Notes: generated by a model not told the origin, from the letters alone. A stretch of 64,000 nucleotides of DNA from Isoperla grammatica (GCA_945910005.1 OX246745.1:41238564-41302563); one strand, 5' to 3'; shown: positions 10,515 through 22,165, counted from the first letter of the stretch. Program-made: numbers and translations.

Positions 10515-13500
10515 CTATAATTCCTTGGAAAAGTTTTCTAACTTATGATAGACCTCCTCGTTTTCCACCAAGTACCTCAGATCAATATCTTCTTCTATTT
10601 TAGCCAGTTCTTCCGCTAAGTATTTATTTCGTAAATCCGAGTATCCCTCATATATTATTAAAATGTGCCATATGCTCTCAGTTTCCCCACATCTACATTT
10701 GTCTTCCATCTCTAGGCCCAACCTAGCAAGATTTTCCCTAATCGGCCCATGTCCAGTCAAACTGTACGTGGTGACCAACCCAGGGCTAAACCAAGTCCAA
10801 TACAGTCTTTCTCTGACGTCCGAAATAAAATTGTAAGTTTTTCTGCAATTTGTCGCCATCCCCATTCCCCCTGCCACTTGTCCCAGCAATCCTCTGTTAT
10901 CCTTCTTAGCTCGCTTCTGATAAATACCTTCCTCTCTCGGCCCATCAACAAGGTAACGTTGTTCCTTATCTGGAGAACCTCTCGTGTTTTATTCTTCTTT
11001 ATCCAATATCTCATACCCGCAATAAGGACTTCATATTCCATGGGTAGTTTGTTAGATATCACCATAAGGGCCTCGGTTAAGACCGTTCTGCATGCTCTGT
11101 TCGTCAGCAACAAAAGCCCTCTTTGCAATGAGCGCAAGGTCCTCTTGAATCGAACTTGTTCTATTTTCGGTAACCAGGCTTAGACCCCATAGGTTATAAT
11201 GGGTATGGCAGCCGCGTCGTACAATCTACTCCAATCCTTCCTCGCGATTCGTTTAATTGTTGCGAAAACATTTGTTATCTTTTTCCTAGTCTGAGTCAGG
11301 TGAGGTATGAATGAAAGATTTTAATCCGATATCAGTCCGAGGTATTTGTATGTCGATACTTGTTGAATTTGCCTCCATTTATCCGTATGCTAGGCCTTCT
11401 AGTCTTGGAGAACTTGCCCTTGAGCATCATAAATTTTGTCTTGTCTTCTGAGATTTTCATCTTGTGTACTGTATTCCACTCTTCAGCTTCTCTTAGTGCC
11501 GCATTCCCTCTAGCTTCCAATTCCGCTCTACTATCTCCTTTCACCTAGATGACCATATCGTCAGCATATGCTATCGTAGTCGTGCCTGTTGTTTCCCTGA
11601 TGGTATCCTCGTCAAAAACCATATTCCATGCTATTGGTCCGAGGACTGACCCTTGTGGGCATCCTCTTTCAACATACCTTTCCACGCTGGTATAGGTAGT
11701 TTTAACCTCAATTTGTATATCACAAAAATAACTCTTGATTAGTTTGTATAGTTCTTCTGTTACCCCAAGTTGACGGAACCTTCTAATGAAGCTTGGCCAC
11801 AAGACATTGTCAAACGCTCCACTTATGTCAATAAATATTGCCATGACATATTTACAATTTGCTGACTTGACTTCCGTTAACAACCTATTAATAGCGTCCT
11901 CCGTTGACTTGCCTTTTCTGAAGCCAAACTGTAAGTCGGCATACATTCCCGAGTATGGATATATCTTGTTTATTCTTCCGACAATGATTCTCTCGAACAC
12001 TTTTCCCAACATCGGAAGTAATGTTATCGGTCTATAACTTTCGACCCGATTGTTCGGCTTATCTTCTGCCTTCTTTAAAATCTTTATATTGCCAAGCTTC
12101 CACTCAGCAGGGAACACCCCCTCATTTAAGCATTTGTTGAAAAGACGTCTTATCAATCCCGGATATTTTCTCCAGGTCTTTTCCAGCATCTCTTTTTCAA
12201 GTCCGTTACATCCGGGAGCCTTCCCTGCCTTCATCTTGTATATTGCTTCTCCTGTTACCTCGAGTGTGATTTCGTCTTCGTGGCCATTCCCTTTGTATTC
12301 ATCATTTTCTCCTCTAATTATCCGTTGCTCTTCACTTTCTGTAGTCATATCATCTTTGGGAAGCATTTTGTCTAAGAGGACATTTACCGACTCCTCCCAA
12401 TCCCCGGTTTCAACTCCAAAATGGTCTAGTACCGAGTTATAAACTTCATCTCCTCGCAGCTTGCCTCTCGTAATTTTATAAACTATCCCCCATGGGTCTT
12501 CATTGCCAGCTTCCTCCACCAGTTTTTCCCAAGATAGCTTCTTCTCTAATTTGATTTGTTTTTTATATAGTCTACGCACTCTTGTTACTTCTGATTTCGC
12601 TGTCTTCAGACCCTGAATTTGCGACTGGCTTTCAGCCTTAAATTTCCTCAGTCGTTGATACTTTTTTCTGGCTTCATTGAGCATCTTTCTGAGCTCTTTT
12701 AGCTCCTGGTTCCACCAGGGTACTGTTCGTGGATATCTCTTGCGTACCTTCATAGCTTTATCGGATGCAGCTTGTATAGCCGCTGTTACCTTCCGAGCCA
12801 TATCAGTGGCGCCTCCAGAAAGTGTATTGTTCCAGCATTCAATACCCTTTGATAGTTCAGCTTCAAATAACTCCCAATTTGCTGTCCGAATGTTGTACCT
12901 CTTCATTTCCATTTTGCTATTTGAGATCGCCTCATCCAGGGCATATTCATATCTTATAATCCTGTGGTCGCTCACACAGCCATCCGGTATGACTTTCCAC
13001 TTGATTACTTGCCCATTCTTGAATCTGTTTGTCAATGTTATATCTATATTAGATTCGCCATTGGCTGTGCTAAAGGTATATAAATCGCATTGTTCGTTGA
13101 TGACTATCAGCCTGTTACTGTGAATTGCCTCTTCTAACAATTCTCCTCTCTTATCTATCCTTTTTCCGTACCATAGAAAGGAATGTGCATTCGCGTCTAA
13201 TCCCATAATTAGGTTTTTACCATTTAACCTGTTTACCACCTTTTCCATTTGCCAAATATATTCCTCTATTGGATTTCCATCCTGGAAATAAATTGAGGCA
13301 ATTGCCACCTCCCCAAATCCTGCTTGTATCAAGGCGCATGCCACGTGCGACGTGCAGAGCTCGTTTAGTCTTGTTACCACAACTTGCCTATTCCTTACTA
13401 CTATTGCGGCAGCAGTCACCTCATCTGTATTTTCCTTGGCAATCACCCTACACGCCATCCCATAACCCTTTACCTTTTTCTTGTAGGTATAGGGTTCTTG

Positions 13501-13629
13501 TACCAATATTATGTCCGTTTCATTCTCATCCGCATATTGTTTAATTTGGCTGGCCACAGCCATGGATCTCTGTCCATTTATTTGCACTAGACGCAATTTG
13601 GTATCAGTTTTCTTCTTATCCATATTCAA
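10515..13629 (-). pseudogene. R1-like LINE ORF2: endonuclease-reverse transcriptase, disrupted
   Basis: The natural start is probably the ATG at 13623, which overlaps the end of ORF1. An endonuclease domain lies at roughly residues 10-230 (ILVQEPY, LIMGLDANAHS, then CVSDHRIIRYE as the SDH motif). A reverse transcriptase follows at about residues 460-690, with ESYRPITLLPMLGKVFER, LQFGFRKGKSTEDAI, AIFIDISGAFD, RGCPQGSVLGP and AYADD. Directly after YADDMVI there is an in-frame TAG. Beyond it the protein continues in pieces: a frameshift near 11350, stops near 11325 and 11180, another shift near 10800, then a C-terminal TGHGPIRENL and a CRCG...ETESIWH zinc-like motif. The end may be 10515, or 10389 if that stop is also a mutation. 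As it stands it cannot make a full protein. Confidence 0.9.
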
Positions 13630-15022
13630 ATCTGTTTTTAACGATTTCTCGAGCTCTTATATGCTCCGGGCAGTTTGGGTCCTTGTGACTATGTTTGTCA
13701 TTCTTCTTGGCGACATTACAATTTATACACCTCGCCTGTTTATCCTTCTTGTCGCAATCCTTAATTTCATGGCCCATTCTTCCACAATGCCCACAGATAT
13801 TCTCCGATCATTGCAATACTTGGCAATGTGGCCATACCCAAGGCACTTGTAGCATTTGGTTGCCACCAGATACTCTACCACCTTGTGGGAGCGATATCCC
13901 AAGTATACTCTACCTTGATTCATAACCGTCTTATACAGGTTTGCAGTAAGTTCTAAGACGACATTTTTTTCTTTATCGTTATTTCTGCTTCTTTGTGTGA
14001 AGGTAATTGATGCACAACCCTTAAAATCCTCAAGAGATGAAATACTATCGAAGTTCCGTTCATACAGTTCTTTGATGATTTCTTCATTCTCAGCTTTAAC
14101 TGGAACATCGTATATTAATATTTTAGGGCGCTTCTTTTGCGGCATCTCAATTTTTAGCCCATTTTCTTCCAGCTTTTGGCTTCCCATTAGTGATTCCAGA
14201 TCCTGATCAGGGTCTAGTTCTATGACAATCCCATTGTCTCGAATCTCACGTAGGTTTCTTATTCTCATCCTTTTGAATTCATTCTTGACAGATGAAAGTG
14301 CCACCTTTCTAATCTCTTCACTGCTTCTTTTATTCTTCTCTTCCTCCTTTCCTTTGATAAATATGACTTTATTTCTTCGTCTCTTACTTTCAACTCCGCC
14401 AATCCCCCTCTCTTGACCATCCACATTTTCCATGTTTGGCAGCAACATCTGCATATGTCATGCTAGATTTCTCCACCGCCTTTACTGTTATATCCATTTC
14501 TCTGGTAATCTCAACGAGTTTCTCATTTAGCTTCTCAATGCTATTTGTAATGCTTTGCACTCCGTCTTGCATAGTTTCTGTTCTTTTGATATGAACTTCC
14601 TGACTATTGCAAAGCTCTTTTATCCTATTGGATGCTTTAGCCAACTCAAAAGTCTCTGCCTTATAGTCTTCTTTGACCTTGTTCAATGTTTCTACAGCCA
14701 TATCGACTTCTTTACTATTTCTTCCATATTCTGCTTTAAGCTGCACATTCTCTAGGATTAACTCCTGTACCGTCTCATCGTACTTCTTGATTAACTCACA
14801 ACACGTGGCTTTATTTACTTGGACCATGCGATTGTCTGAGGTGATCGTGGCAATTATCTCATTTTTAAGCCTTTTAATTTCCTCCATTATTCCTTGCCCT
14901 CTTTCCTCTTGTACTGACCTCTTTACTTTCTTTCTTGCTCCCTTGCTCTCTTTCTGAGGCGTTCTACTTGTAACGAAACTTCTTTTAAATGGGTCACCAA
15001 TCGAAGTCTCACTATCAATCAC
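13616..15022 (-). pseudogene. R1-like LINE ORF1: coiled-coil and CCHC knuckle protein, disrupted
   Basis: The first part (15022 to about 14400) is rich in Glu and Lys with heptad-like spacing, as expected of the coiled coil through which LINE ORF1 proteins assemble on their RNA. The frame then shifts near 14390-14454 and continues with VIFIKGKEEEKNKRSSEE and an RNA-binding-like region. A first zinc knuckle follows, CYKCLGYGHIAKYC. A second frameshift near 13800 restores the frame for CGHCGRMGHEIKDC and a third, longer cysteine-rich motif, CINC...HSHKDPNC. Three knuckles are usual for R1-like ORF1. The stop codon overlaps the ORF2 start as ATGGATAA, which suggests coupled translation in the live ancestor. 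Confidence 0.85.
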
Positions 15023-15544
15023 ATGAATTCCGAGGTCACGCTTTTGTCGTCATATTTCTTATCAGCCTTGGTTTGTTTGTGTTCCTTGTTCATTTTTATT
15101 TCCCACGAGTATTGATGAAATTCCATGTCGACTTAGACAGAGCATCATATCCAAGCAAGGCTATTTAACCCCCGGGTGCGCCTGGTTCCCGGGGGGTGGC
15201 TCCTCATGACCTGCACTGTACCCCGGCCGGCCGGCAAGACCCATCTGCGGAGATCCCCACATAAGGTCCGGGGGGTATTTGTCCAGTTTTCCTTCTGCAA
15301 GGGACGGCCAATTAAGGCAAGCCCCCACCCGGTTCTTAGTTCGGTCGACGTAAGGATTTGGGGGCTCATATGCTCTAGCCAACAATCACCCCCTCCTCCC
15401 TCGCTGTCAACCTTAACACCCACACCACGAGAAGGTGAACCATGGGCTAGGAGGTCAAAAGCACCGTTAAGGCAAGGACCCCCGGAGACATCCTTAACCC
15501 CCGCAGCTTCTCCTCCTGACCGAGAGCTAGCTCAGTCGTGGCCC
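15023..15544 (-). promoter_or_regulatory. Presumed 5' leader of the R1-like LINE
   Basis: A GC-rich stretch lies between the ORF1 start and the right-hand target-site duplication, so it must be the element's 5' UTR. In such elements this region carries an internal promoter. I see no specific promoter motif. Open frames here on both strands are shadows of composition. Confidence 0.6.
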
Positions 15545-15557
15545 TTTATACTTGTTT
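15545..15557. repeat. Target-site duplication, right copy
   Basis: An exact match of 13 bases, tttatacttgttt, to the left copy at 8770-8782. It flanks the 5' end of the R1-like LINE. Confidence 0.8.
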
Positions 15558-15637
15558 ATTGGCCCGAATCCCCAATCAAATTGGATTTCCTCCTCCAGTA
15601 AGCGATACCAAGTAAGTAATTTACAATGGGGATGATC

Positions 15638-16267
15638 ATAAAGCCGCGTACACACTTGCGCATTTCCGTGCAACTGCGCCGCGCGCCGCGCCGCGATCCA
15701 AGTGGCCCGTGGGGCCTGCAGTCTTCATCTGGTACTTGGACTAACTACATGTCTAAGGAACTGATAGTTGGTTCCTTTTCACAATCCCCCTTCTCCTGCC
15801 GCAAAGAAGAGATCAAAGATTTATTTTTCTGTTGACACTCGTCAACAAAAAATCCCAGTTGAACATAAACGTCCTCCCACGAATCATTGTTTATCAACCG
15901 TTAAAAATGGCACTTGTGCTTCGATTTCCACAGAACTTCTTTACTTCAGTAATAAGTCTTAAGTCTACTCCATGTTCTACAATTGACAACTCAAAGGTGA
16001 AAGTGGATGCTAAAGTGGATGCTACTGTGCTATATACTGGATGAAACTATAGTGGATCCCGCACGGTGCGCGACCGAATGCGCGCGCGCCCGTCCACACT
16101 GGCTGCAACAAGCGCGCGCGGATCCCTTTGAGGTTCGTCGAAATACCGACTCTGGGTGGTTCGCCGAAATGTTGCACGGCGCAGCTCGCGGCACACTTCT
16201 AGGCGTGCGGCGCAGCTCGCGGCGCGGTTCGCGGCGCGCGGACACACGCAAGTGTGCACGCGGTTTA
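15638..16267. mobile_element. GC-rich inverted-repeat element (MITE-like)
   Basis: The left end reads aagccgcgtacacacttgcg and the reverse complement of the right end reads aaaccgcgtgcacacttgcg, which is 18 of 20 matching. Both are followed inward by gcgccgcg-rich stretches. The interior has no coding capacity. An internal block (16050-16130) repeats the cgcgcg/gtccacact theme, so the element may be composite. No clear target-site duplication is visible. I infer a non-autonomous DNA transposon. Confidence 0.5.
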
Positions 16268-16385
16268 AGAGCCTGTATAAACTAAGTGACATCTGGTACC
16301 CTGTGATTAAATTACATAACAGCAAACATCCACCCAGTCATAATTCACGTCATTACACAAATCATCAAAAAGAAATAGAACCACG

Positions 16386-16476
16386 TGGGCAACCTCGACA
16401 ACGACAACGACAACGACAACAACAACAACAACAACAACAACGACGACAACGACGACAACAACAACAACACCAACAT
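16386..16476 (+). repeat. CAA/CGA trinucleotide-like tract
   Basis: A low-complexity run of caacgacaacgacaac passes into (caa)n and merges directly into the 33-bp array downstream. In one frame it would encode poly-Gln/Arg. Nothing suggests it is translated. Confidence 0.85.
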
Positions 16477-16859
16477 TCCACCATTCATGTGACTAGACTA
16501 CCCGGCGCCTCCACCATTCATGTGACTAAACTACCCGGCGCCTCCACCATTCATGTGACTAGACTACCCGGCGCCTCCACCATTCATGTGACTAAACTAC
16601 CCGGAGCCTCCACCATTCATGTGACTAAACTACCCGGCGCCTCCACCATTCATGTGACTAAACTACCCGGCGCCTCCACCATTCATGTGACTAAACTACC
16701 CGGCGCCTCCACCATTCATGTGACTAAACTACCCGGCGCCTCCACCATTCATGTGATTAAACTACCTGGCGCCTCCACCATTCATGTGACTAAACTACCC
16801 GGCGCCTCCACCATTCATGTGACTAAACTACCCGGCGCCTGCACCATTCATGTGATGTA
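16477..16859. repeat. Minisatellite, 33-bp unit, 11-12 copies
   Basis: The unit contains ccaccattcatgtgac and ctacccggcgcc. The copies differ at only a few positions (for example actaga or actaaa). Because 33 is a multiple of three, one frame stays open and reads as an 11-residue repeat, STIHVTKLPGA. I regard that as coincidence: the frame has no homology and ends right after the array. Confidence 0.95.
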
Positions 16860-17460
16860 ACTAGAATCTACCGTGACTCTTATCCAATTAGTTTGTTTTG
16901 CAATGATTAGTTGAGCGACGATTAACTGTTAATTCTGTAAAGTTTAGTATTCTGAAAATAATTTGTAATTTTCTTAGAAATTATTCACTCATGAAATGAA
17001 TGTATTTTCGTCAGTGACCCCGTCAAACACTGTTATTTCGTTGAAATGAATTATAAAAAGCAACTTCCATAAAAATTCGAGCTTTTTCATGAAATGGATA
17101 AATTAGGTTGAAATTACCTTTTCACTACGTGAGTTGTTTTGATGTACACAATAGATATCTTAGTACAATAATGACTACCTTACTTAGCCTGGAGTCGCGG
17201 TCGGGCTGGCGCGGGGGTGGGAGGAGGGTTAAGGTCTCTCCCACCAACAAGTAAGATAGTGTCTGGGGAGTCAGGACCGCCCACAATTAGTTTCCAACTT
17301 AACAAGTGTGAACCACTAACGTTTTTCCCGATTATCTAGTACAATTTGGTTGTGTTAAGTTTTTTGACTGAAACCTGCTTGCAGGTTTTCTTGTGCGTTA
17401 CTGTGTTATGTCTAGGGGATATGTCAGTGTCCGGGACCGGGACGAATAATAATAACACCA

Positions 17461-17601
17461 ACTGTTTGCCCATATATAGTTATAATTGAACTATTTAAAA
17501 GGTATTACACCGTATAACCATTAACCACTCAGAGTGGTTAATGGTTATACGGTGTAATACCTTTTAAATAGTTCAATTATAACTATATATGGGCAAACAG
17601 T
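17461..17601. repeat. Perfect palindrome, 69-bp arms, 3-nt spacer
   Basis: The arms 17461-17529 and 17533-17601 are exact reverse complements around cag. The arms begin actgtttgcccatatatag and end ttaaccact at the centre. The structure lies just inside the left inverted repeat of the larger element. Such a perfect hairpin must be young or actively maintained. Confidence 0.95.
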
Positions 17602-17699
17602 GACACTATATGGGCAGACAGTGTGGTCCACACTGTCACAAACACACTTATTTACTATTAAGTCACCCCGGTTATAATACATCCGTCCGGGCAAACCGC

Positions 17700-20600
17700 G
17701 TCCCTCGCACTGGCTTGTCTCTCCTTGAGAGCCACCCGTACCGCGTCCACTCCCCCCACCCCCAGACCGGCACTGGCTTGTCTCTCTCCTTGAGAGCCAC
17801 CCGTACCGCGTCCACTCCCCCCACCCCCAGACCGGCACTGGCTTGTCTCTCTCCTTGAGAGCCACCCGTACCGCGTCCACTCCCCCCACCCCCAGACCGG
17901 CACTGGCTTGTCTCTCTCCTTGAGAGCCACCCGTACCGCGTCCACTCCCCCCACCCCCAGACCAGCACTGGCTTGTCTCTCTCCTTGAGAGCCACCCGTA
18001 CCGCGTCCACTCCCCCCACCCGCAGACCGGCACTGGCTTGTCTCTCTCCTTGAGAGCCACCCGTACCGCGTCCACTCCCCCCACCCCCAGACCAGCACTG
18101 GCTTGTCTCTCTCCTTGAGAGCCACCCGTACCGCGTCCACTCCCCCCACCCCCAGACCAGCACTGGCTTGTCTCTCTCCTTGAGAGCCACCCGTACCGCG
18201 TCCACTCCCCCCACCCCCAGACCAGCACTGGCTTGTCTCTCTCCTTGAGAGCCACCCGTACCGCGTCCACTCCCCCCACCCCCAGACCAGCACTGGCTTG
18301 TCTCTCTCCTTGAGAGCCACCCGTACCGCGTCCACTCCCCCCACCCCCAGACCAGCACTGGCTTGTCTCTCTCCTTGAGAGCCACCCGTACCGCGTCCAC
18401 TCCCCCCACCCCCCGAACGGCACTGGCTTGTCTCTCTCCTTGAGAGCCACCCGTACCGCGTCCACTCCCCCCACCCCCAGACCAGCACTGGCTTGTCTCT
18501 CTCCTTGAGAGCCACCCGTACCGCGTCCACTCCCCCCACCCCCAGACCGGTACTGGCTTGTCTCTCTCCTTGAGAGCCACCCGTACCGCGTCCACTCCCC
18601 CCACCCCCAGACCGGCACTGGCTTGTCTCTCTCCTTGAGAGCCACCCGTACCGCGTCCACTCCCCCCACCCCCAGACCAGCACTGGCTTGTCTCTCTCCT
18701 TGAGAGCCACCCGTACCGCGTCCACTCCCCCCACCCCCAGACCAGCACTGGCTTGTCTCTCTCCTTGAGAGCCACCCGTACACGGTCCACTCCCCCCACC
18801 CCCAGACCGGTACTGGCTTGTCTCTCTCCTTGAGAGCCACCCGTACCGCGTCCACTCCCCCCACCCCCAGACCAGCACTGGCTTGTCTCTCTCCTTGAGA
18901 GCCACCCGTACCGCGTCCACTCCCCCCACCCCCAGACCAGCACTGGCTTGTCTCTCTCCTTGAGAGCCACCCGTACCGCGTCCACTCCCCCCACCCCCAG
19001 ACCGGCACTGGCTTGTCTCTCTCCTTGAGAGCCACCCGTACCGCGTCCACTCCCCCCACCCCCAGACCGGTACTGGCTTGTCTCTCTCCTTGAGAGCCAC
19101 CCGTACCGCGTCCACTCCCCCCACCCCCAGACCGGCACTGGCTTGTCTCTCTCCTTGAGAGCCACCCGTACCGCGTCCACTCCCCCCACCCCCAGACCAG
19201 CACTGGCTTGTCTCTCTCCTTGAGAGCCACCCGTACCGCGTCCACTCCCCCCACCCCCAGACCGGCACTGGCTTGTCTCTCTCCTTGAGAGCCACCCGTA
19301 CCGCGTCCACTCCCCCCACCCCCAGACCAGCACTGGCTTGTCTCTCTCCTTGAGAGCCACCCGTACCGCGTCCACTCCCCCCACCCCCAGACCAGCACTG
19401 GCTTGTCTCTCTCCTTGAGAGCCACCCGTACCGCGTCCACTCCCCCCACCCCCAGACCGGCACTGGCTTGTCTCTCTCCTTGAGAGCAACCCGTACCGCG
19501 TCCACTCCCCCCACCCCCAGACCAGCACTGGCTTGTCTCTCTCCTTGAGAGCCACCCGTACCGCGTCCACTCCCCCCACCCCCAGACCAGCACTGGCTTG
19601 TCTCTCTCCTTGAGAGCCACCCGTACCGCGTCCACTCCCCCCACCCCCAGACCAGCACTGGCTTGTCTCTCTCCTTGAGAGCCACCCGTACCGCGTCCAC
19701 TCCCCCCACCCCCAGACCAGCACTGGCTTGTCTCTCTCCTTGAGAGCCACCCGTACCGCGTCCACTCCCCCCACCCCCAGACCAGCACTGGCTTGTCTCT
19801 CTCCTTGAGAGCCACCCGTACCGCGTCCACTCCCCCCACCCCCAGACCGGTACTGGCTTGTCTCTCTCCTTGAGAGCCACCCGTACCGCGTCCACTCCCC
19901 CCACCCCCAGACCGGCACTGGCTTGTCTCTCTCCTTGAGAGCCACCCGTACCGCGTCCACTCCCCCCACCCCCAGACCGGCACTGGCTTGTCTCTCTCCT
20001 TGAGAGCCACCCGTACCGCGTCCACTCCCTCCACCCCCAGACCGGCACTGGCTTGTCTCTCTCCTTGAGAGCAACCCGTACCGCGTCCACTCCCCCCACC
20101 CCCAGACCAGCACTGGCTTGTCTCTCTCCTTGAGAGCCACCCGTACCGCGTCCACTCCCCCCACCCCCAGACCAGCACTGGCTTGTCTCTCTCCTTGAGA
20201 GCCACCCGTACCGCGTCCACTCCCCCCACCCCCAGACCAGCACTGGCTTGTCTCTCTCCTTGAGAGCCACCCGTACCGCGTCCACTCCCCCCACCCCCAG
20301 ACCAGCACTGGCTTGTCTCTCTCCTTGAGAGCCACCCGTACCGCGTCCACTCCCCCCACCCCCAGACCAGCACTGGCTTGTCTCTCTCCTTGAGAGCCAC
20401 CCGTACCGCGTCCACTCCCCTCACCCCCAGACCGGCACTGGCTTGTCTCTCTCCTTGAGAGCCACCCGTACCGCGTCCACTCCCCCCACCCCCAGACCGG
20501 CACTGGCTTGTCTCTCTCCTTGAGAGCCACCCGTACCGCGTCCACTCCCCCCACCCCCAGACCGGCACTGGCTTGTCTCTCTCCTTGAGAGCCACCCGTA

Positions 20601-21092
20601 CCGCGTCCACTCCCCCCACCCCCAGACCAGCACTGGCTTGTCTCTCTCCTTGAGAGCCACCCGTACCGCGTCCACTCCCCCCACCCCCAGACCAGCACTG
20701 GCTTGTCTCTCTCCTTGAGAGCCACCCGTACCACGTCCACTCCCCCCACCCCCAGACCGGCACTGGCTTGTCTCTCTCCTTGAGAGCCACCCGTACCGCG
20801 TCCACTCCCCCCACCCCCAGACCAGCACTGGCTTGTCTCTCTCCTTGAGAGCCACCCGTACCGCGTCCACTCCCCCCACCCCCAGACCGGCACTGGCTTG
20901 TCTCTCTCCTTGAGAGCCACCCGTACCGCGTCCACTCCCCCCACCCCCAGACCAGCACTGGCTTGTCTCTCTCCTTGAGAGCCACCCGTACCGCGTCCAC
21001 TCCCCCCACCCCCAGACCAGCACTGGCTTGTCTCTCTCCTTGAGAGCCACCCGTACCGCGTCCACTCCCCCCACCCCCAGACCGGCACTGGC
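17700..21092. repeat. Minisatellite, 65-bp unit, about 52 copies
   Basis: The units read gccacccgtaccgcgtccac, then tccccccacccccagacc, then a recurring a/g variant, then cactggcttgtctctctcct. The copies are almost identical. The minus strand is G-rich, with two close runs of five or more G in each unit. The unit has no stop codon in any minus-strand frame. That produces three overlapping frames of 878-1209 codons that are not genes. Confidence 0.97.
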
Positions 21093-21269
21093 TGCCATCC
21101 TGGCGTCCCCCTCCTCCCCAGAGGAATGTAGGCCTCAGGTTCTCCAGTGTTGGTTGCTGGGGGCAACCTAACAACTGTCAAAAAACTAACCGCAACCAAA
21201 TTGCACTAGATAATCGGGAAAAACGTCAGTGATTGGCGCGTTAAGTTGTAAACTAAATGTGGACGGCCC

Positions 21270-22121
21270 TGCAGGGCGATTCTCTAAGGTCCATGGTAAA
21301 TTTATCGCCCGTTTTGGACGTTACGAGCCTTACCGCATTGAGTTAGCGATTCTCTACCGAGTTTTATTGACAAAGATCGTTACCACCTACGTTAAGAGAA
21401 GCGCGCGTCTAAAGGCAGGGGAATCCCTGCCTTTAGACGTGCGATAAGAAAACATGGCGGACTTTTCAAGCCGTTTCATGTTCACTTCAGCTTTTGAACT
21501 AATTGATTATAGAAATTTGTAGTGTGTATCGATACAAATATACGATATTTATATTTAAAAATATGTGTGTAAGTAAGAAAATATAATTTGTAGTTATGTA
21601 ACAAAAGTCTAGAAGTAATTTTTTTCATAACCCTACTTTCCTAGTTTGGCCGTGCTGTCACGGCAAGTAGGGTAGGCCTAGAACCCTAGGCCTAGTTTTA
21701 AGTTCAAACACTAGGTTCGTTTGATTTGGCTACACCTTTTATACTCTTTGCACTCACTCCATGTTATTTCATGGGATACATGGCATAAAGTACAAAAGGT
21801 GACGGTAAATCAAACTAACCCTAATGCTGCAAAAAGTGCAAACAGTGCAGAAGGTGTCCGGAAATCGAACGCACCCAATGGCAAACGTTCCATTTATTCA
21901 CGTGTTGTCATTGGTTAACTTTCTATAGTGTACACAGCCATCTCAAAAACATCCACAAACTAATATATAACAGGCGCTGCTCTGCTGCAACGGCTACGTC
22001 CTTTCGATACGGTTATCGAACGTTATGGAATGGTAGTTGGGAATCGCGCGGTAGCTTATCGTGTGGTAGGTTTAACACAAGTGTCGTTAAAGTTAAATTT
22101 ACCGCGCGAGAATTGCCCTGC
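21270..22121. mobile_element. Nested inverted-repeat insertion in the right arm of the host element
   Basis: It starts cagggcgattctc and ends gagaattgccctg, whose reverse complement cagggcaattctc matches the start at 12 of 13 positions. It interrupts the host element's terminal repeat between ggccctg and ctgatactatc, where the related copy near 56550 reads on with only a short spacer. An internal hairpin, gtctaaaggcaggg/ccctgcctttagac, lies at 21404-21440. The interior has no recognisable coding sequence. The ends resemble hAT termini, but an 8-bp duplication is not evident. Confidence 0.6.
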
Positions 22122-22165
22122 TGATACTATCTTACTTGTTGCTGTGAGACCTTTAGTCGCACAGC

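Larger units (their letters stand above)
8783..15544 (-). mobile_element. Full-length R1-clade-like LINE, inactivated
   Basis: This 6.76-kb minus-strand retrotransposon is bounded by a 13-bp direct repeat. From its 5' end (high coordinates) it holds a GC-rich 5' leader (15023-15544), ORF1 with a coiled coil and CCHC knuckles, ORF2 with an apurinic-type endonuclease and reverse transcriptase, a long 3' UTR with purine-rich tandem repeats on the element's strand, and an A-rich tail (T-rich on the plus strand at 8783-8816) with AATAAA. Three cysteine-rich knuckles in ORF1, the endonuclease motif LVQEPY and the RT motif RGCPQGS are the basis for the R1-clade call. R1 proper inserts in 28S rDNA, but I see no rDNA here, so this is a dispersed relative. 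Frameshifts in ORF1 and stops in ORF2 make it dead. Confidence 0.88.
17230..22165. mobile_element. Inverted-repeat element hosting a palindrome, a minisatellite and a nested insertion
   Basis: The left inverted repeat (about 17232-17370) includes cactaacgtttttcccgatt and then atctagtacaatttggttg. Its reverse complement is at 21177-21274 (caaattgcactagataatcg and on). The outer part of the repeat, with actatcttacttgttg, is at 17240-17270 on the left but is displaced to 22122-22165 on the right, because a second element sits at about 21270-22121. A short copy of the same family, without the inner cargo, is at about 56330-56625. No transposase is present. The interior holds a 141-bp palindrome and the 65-bp array. 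Confidence 0.7.

Noticed and set aside
16156..16860. 234-codon frame with poly-Gln and an 11-residue repeat
   Set aside because: It runs from an inverted-repeat element through a CAA tract into the 33-bp array, and there is no evidence of a protein.
17545..21199. Three overlapping minus-strand frames of 878-1209 codons
   Set aside because: All are the 65-bp array read in different frames. The unit lacks stops in every minus frame and the proteins are the same low-complexity Gly/Arg/Trp text, with no domain or splice structure.
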